The notes under the pieces are model-generated. The model searched no databases, had not been told where the DNA came from, and worked only from the letters and a program-made list of their open reading frames with translations. This document shows, piece after piece, positions 6,168-7,284 of a stretch of DNA of 7,284 nt. The position numbers and the translations under genes were made by a program. Numbering within the stretch: the first letter of the stretch is position 1; each line of letters starts with the position of its first letter. Source of the stretch: Thalassospiraceae bacterium (GTDB lineage Bacteria; Pseudomonadota; Alphaproteobacteria; Rhodospirillales; Magnetovibrionaceae); assembly GCA_030637845.1 (NCBI GenBank), contig DAOWFT010000179.1, positions 1-7,284 of the forward strand, read 5' to 3'.

Positions 6168-7284
6168 AAAGCAAAACTTATAATCAGCACTTTTCTTACG
6201 TCCGCAGTTATGCTTGCGATCACAACTGTAGCAATGGCCCAAGAAAAAAACGATATTCCCGTAAGCCTTAGTGCTGATGAGATGCAGTACAACCAAAACA
6301 GCACCGTGGTAACGGCACGGGGTAATGTTGAAATATCGCAAACCGGAAAAACCTTGTTCGCCGATACCGTTACCTACGACCGAACCAGCAACAAGATAGG
6401 TGCATCTGGAAATGTTATTTTACACAATCCCAACGGGGATGTTTATTTTGCCAATGAAATGGAAATTACCGGCGATTTAAAGAACGGTATGATTGAAGAT
6501 TTCAAAGCCATACTTGCCGACAAATCCCGTTTCGCCGCGGCACGGGCCGATTTGGTTGATGATAAAATCCTTACTTTAAATCATGCGGTTTATTCTCCTT
6601 GCAAAGCTTGTGAAGAAGACCCGACCCGCGCACCCCTATGGCAGATAAAAGCGGTTAAGGTGGTGCACAACCGTGAAGAAAAAATGATCGAATACAGCAA
6701 TGCCTGGATGGAGTTTGCCGGCATTCCGGTTATGTACATACCCTACCTTTCATATCCCGACCCCACGGTAAAAAGGAAAAGCGGATTGCTTCCCCCGTCA
6801 TTTGGCGGATCATCGGATCTGGGTGGAATAATAAAGCAGCCGGTGTTTTACGTAATTGATGAATACAGCGACACAACCATAACGCCAATCATCACCGGCA
6901 ACGGTGAAAATGCATTGGCCGGTGAATACAGAAAAAGATTTGCCGACGGAAGCCTAAGCGTCGATGGTAGCTTCTCCAGAAGTGCCGAAAGCAATAATCT
7001 CGGGCATATCTCAGCCCAGACTGAGTTTGATATTGATCGAACGTGGCGCTGGGGTCTGGATGCCAACCGCACCTGGGGCGATACCTATATGCGCCGTTAT
7101 GGATTCAATAGCGCGTCAACCCTTACCAGTCGTGCATACATTGAAGGGTTTCGTGGAAAAAACTACGCTTCGATGGAGGCCCTGTCTTTTCAGGGTCTAT
7201 CCAGCACGGATAACCCGAAAACAATTCCTGTAGTCGCCCCGCTGGCCCAGTTTTCTCATCAGGGTGATCCCGGTAAATACGGGC
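6165..7284 (+). CDS. lptD: LPS-assembly outer membrane protein LptD, 3' truncated by window edge
   Basis: LptD with the lipoprotein LptE forms the outer-membrane translocon that delivers LPS to the cell surface. The first 373 residues are present and the frame is open to the right edge; family members are usually about 700-800 aa, so roughly half is missing. A signal peptide runs from M1 to about A25, with K2/K4, a hydrophobic core and A-M-A before Q26. Residues about 32-140 form the LptA-like periplasmic beta-jellyroll (OstA/LptA domain), including the L-S-A-D-E-M start and ARGNVEI at 51-57. The SPCKAC motif at 144-149 is followed by PLWQIKA and G-I-P-V-M-Y-I-P-Y-L-S-Y-PDP-T-V-KRKSGLLP at 186-210, the conserved entry to the beta-barrel. 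Barrel strands then begin with many aromatic and polar alternations. The start is GTG at 6165, just after lptG. Confidence 0.95.
   Translation, partial: MKAKLIISTFLTSAVMLAITTVAMAQEKNDIPVSLSADEMQYNQNSTVVTARGNVEISQTGKTLFADTVTYDRTSNKIGASGNVILHNPNGDVYFANEMEITGDLKNGMIEDFKAILADKSRFAAARADLVDDKILTLNHAVYSPCKACEEDPTRAPLWQIKAVKVVHNREEKMIEYSNAWMEFAGIPVMYIPYLSYPDPTVKRKSGLLPPSFGGSSDLGGIIKQPVFYVIDEYSDTTITPIITGNGENALAGEYRKRFADGSLSVDGSFSRSAESNNLGHISAQTEFDIDRTWRWGLDANRTWGDTYMRRYGFNSASTLTSRAYIEGFRGKNYASMEALSFQGLSSTDNPKTIPVVAPLAQFSHQGDPGKYG

Noticed and set aside
6964..7233. 89-codon plus-strand frame within lptD
   Set aside because: It lies inside the continuous lptD frame, which carries clear family motifs up to the window edge.

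Overview
This window looks like an ordinary chromosomal housekeeping segment of an alphaproteobacterium. The evidence is the gene order lptF-lptG-lptD, the alphaproteobacterial style of the LptF, LptG and LptD proteins, a full-length two-domain Sua5-type TsaC, and a neighbouring D-2-hydroxyglutarate dehydrogenase-like flavoprotein. Base composition is moderate rather than very GC-rich. I cannot name a genus. All six genes read left to right and are tightly packed. I see no mobile element, CRISPR array, tRNA, rRNA or recognisable riboswitch.

Layout. (1) 1-494: the 3' part of an AMMECR1-domain gene, cut by the left edge. (2) 575-3818: a compact three-gene cluster of cysQ (3'(2'),5'-bisphosphate nucleotidase), a Sua5/YrdC L-threonylcarbamoyladenylate synthase, and an FAD-linked 2-hydroxyacid dehydrogenase. 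The last two overlap by four bases. (3) 3819-3929: a 111-bp spacer holding a perfect tandem 9-bp repeat, a weak promoter candidate and an amber-interrupted reverse-strand reading frame. (4) 3930-7284: the lipopolysaccharide transport cluster lptF, lptG, lptD, with lptD running off the right edge.

How the genes work together. LptF and LptG are the two inner-membrane permease halves that, with the LptB ATPase, extract LPS and load it onto the Lpt bridge. LptD is the outer-membrane translocon at the far end of that bridge, so genes for both ends sit next to each other. The upstream cluster is mixed housekeeping: pAp/PAPS turnover, the tRNA t6A precursor and 2-hydroxyacid oxidation. It has no evident shared pathway.

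No previously undescribed system is apparent. The points most worth a second look are at the lptF/lptG junction: a perfect 22-bp palindrome inside the last codons of lptF, and lptF and lptG lying in one frame separated by a single amber codon, with lptG starting at TTG. Next are the cysteine layout of LptD and the odd lptF-upstream spacer.
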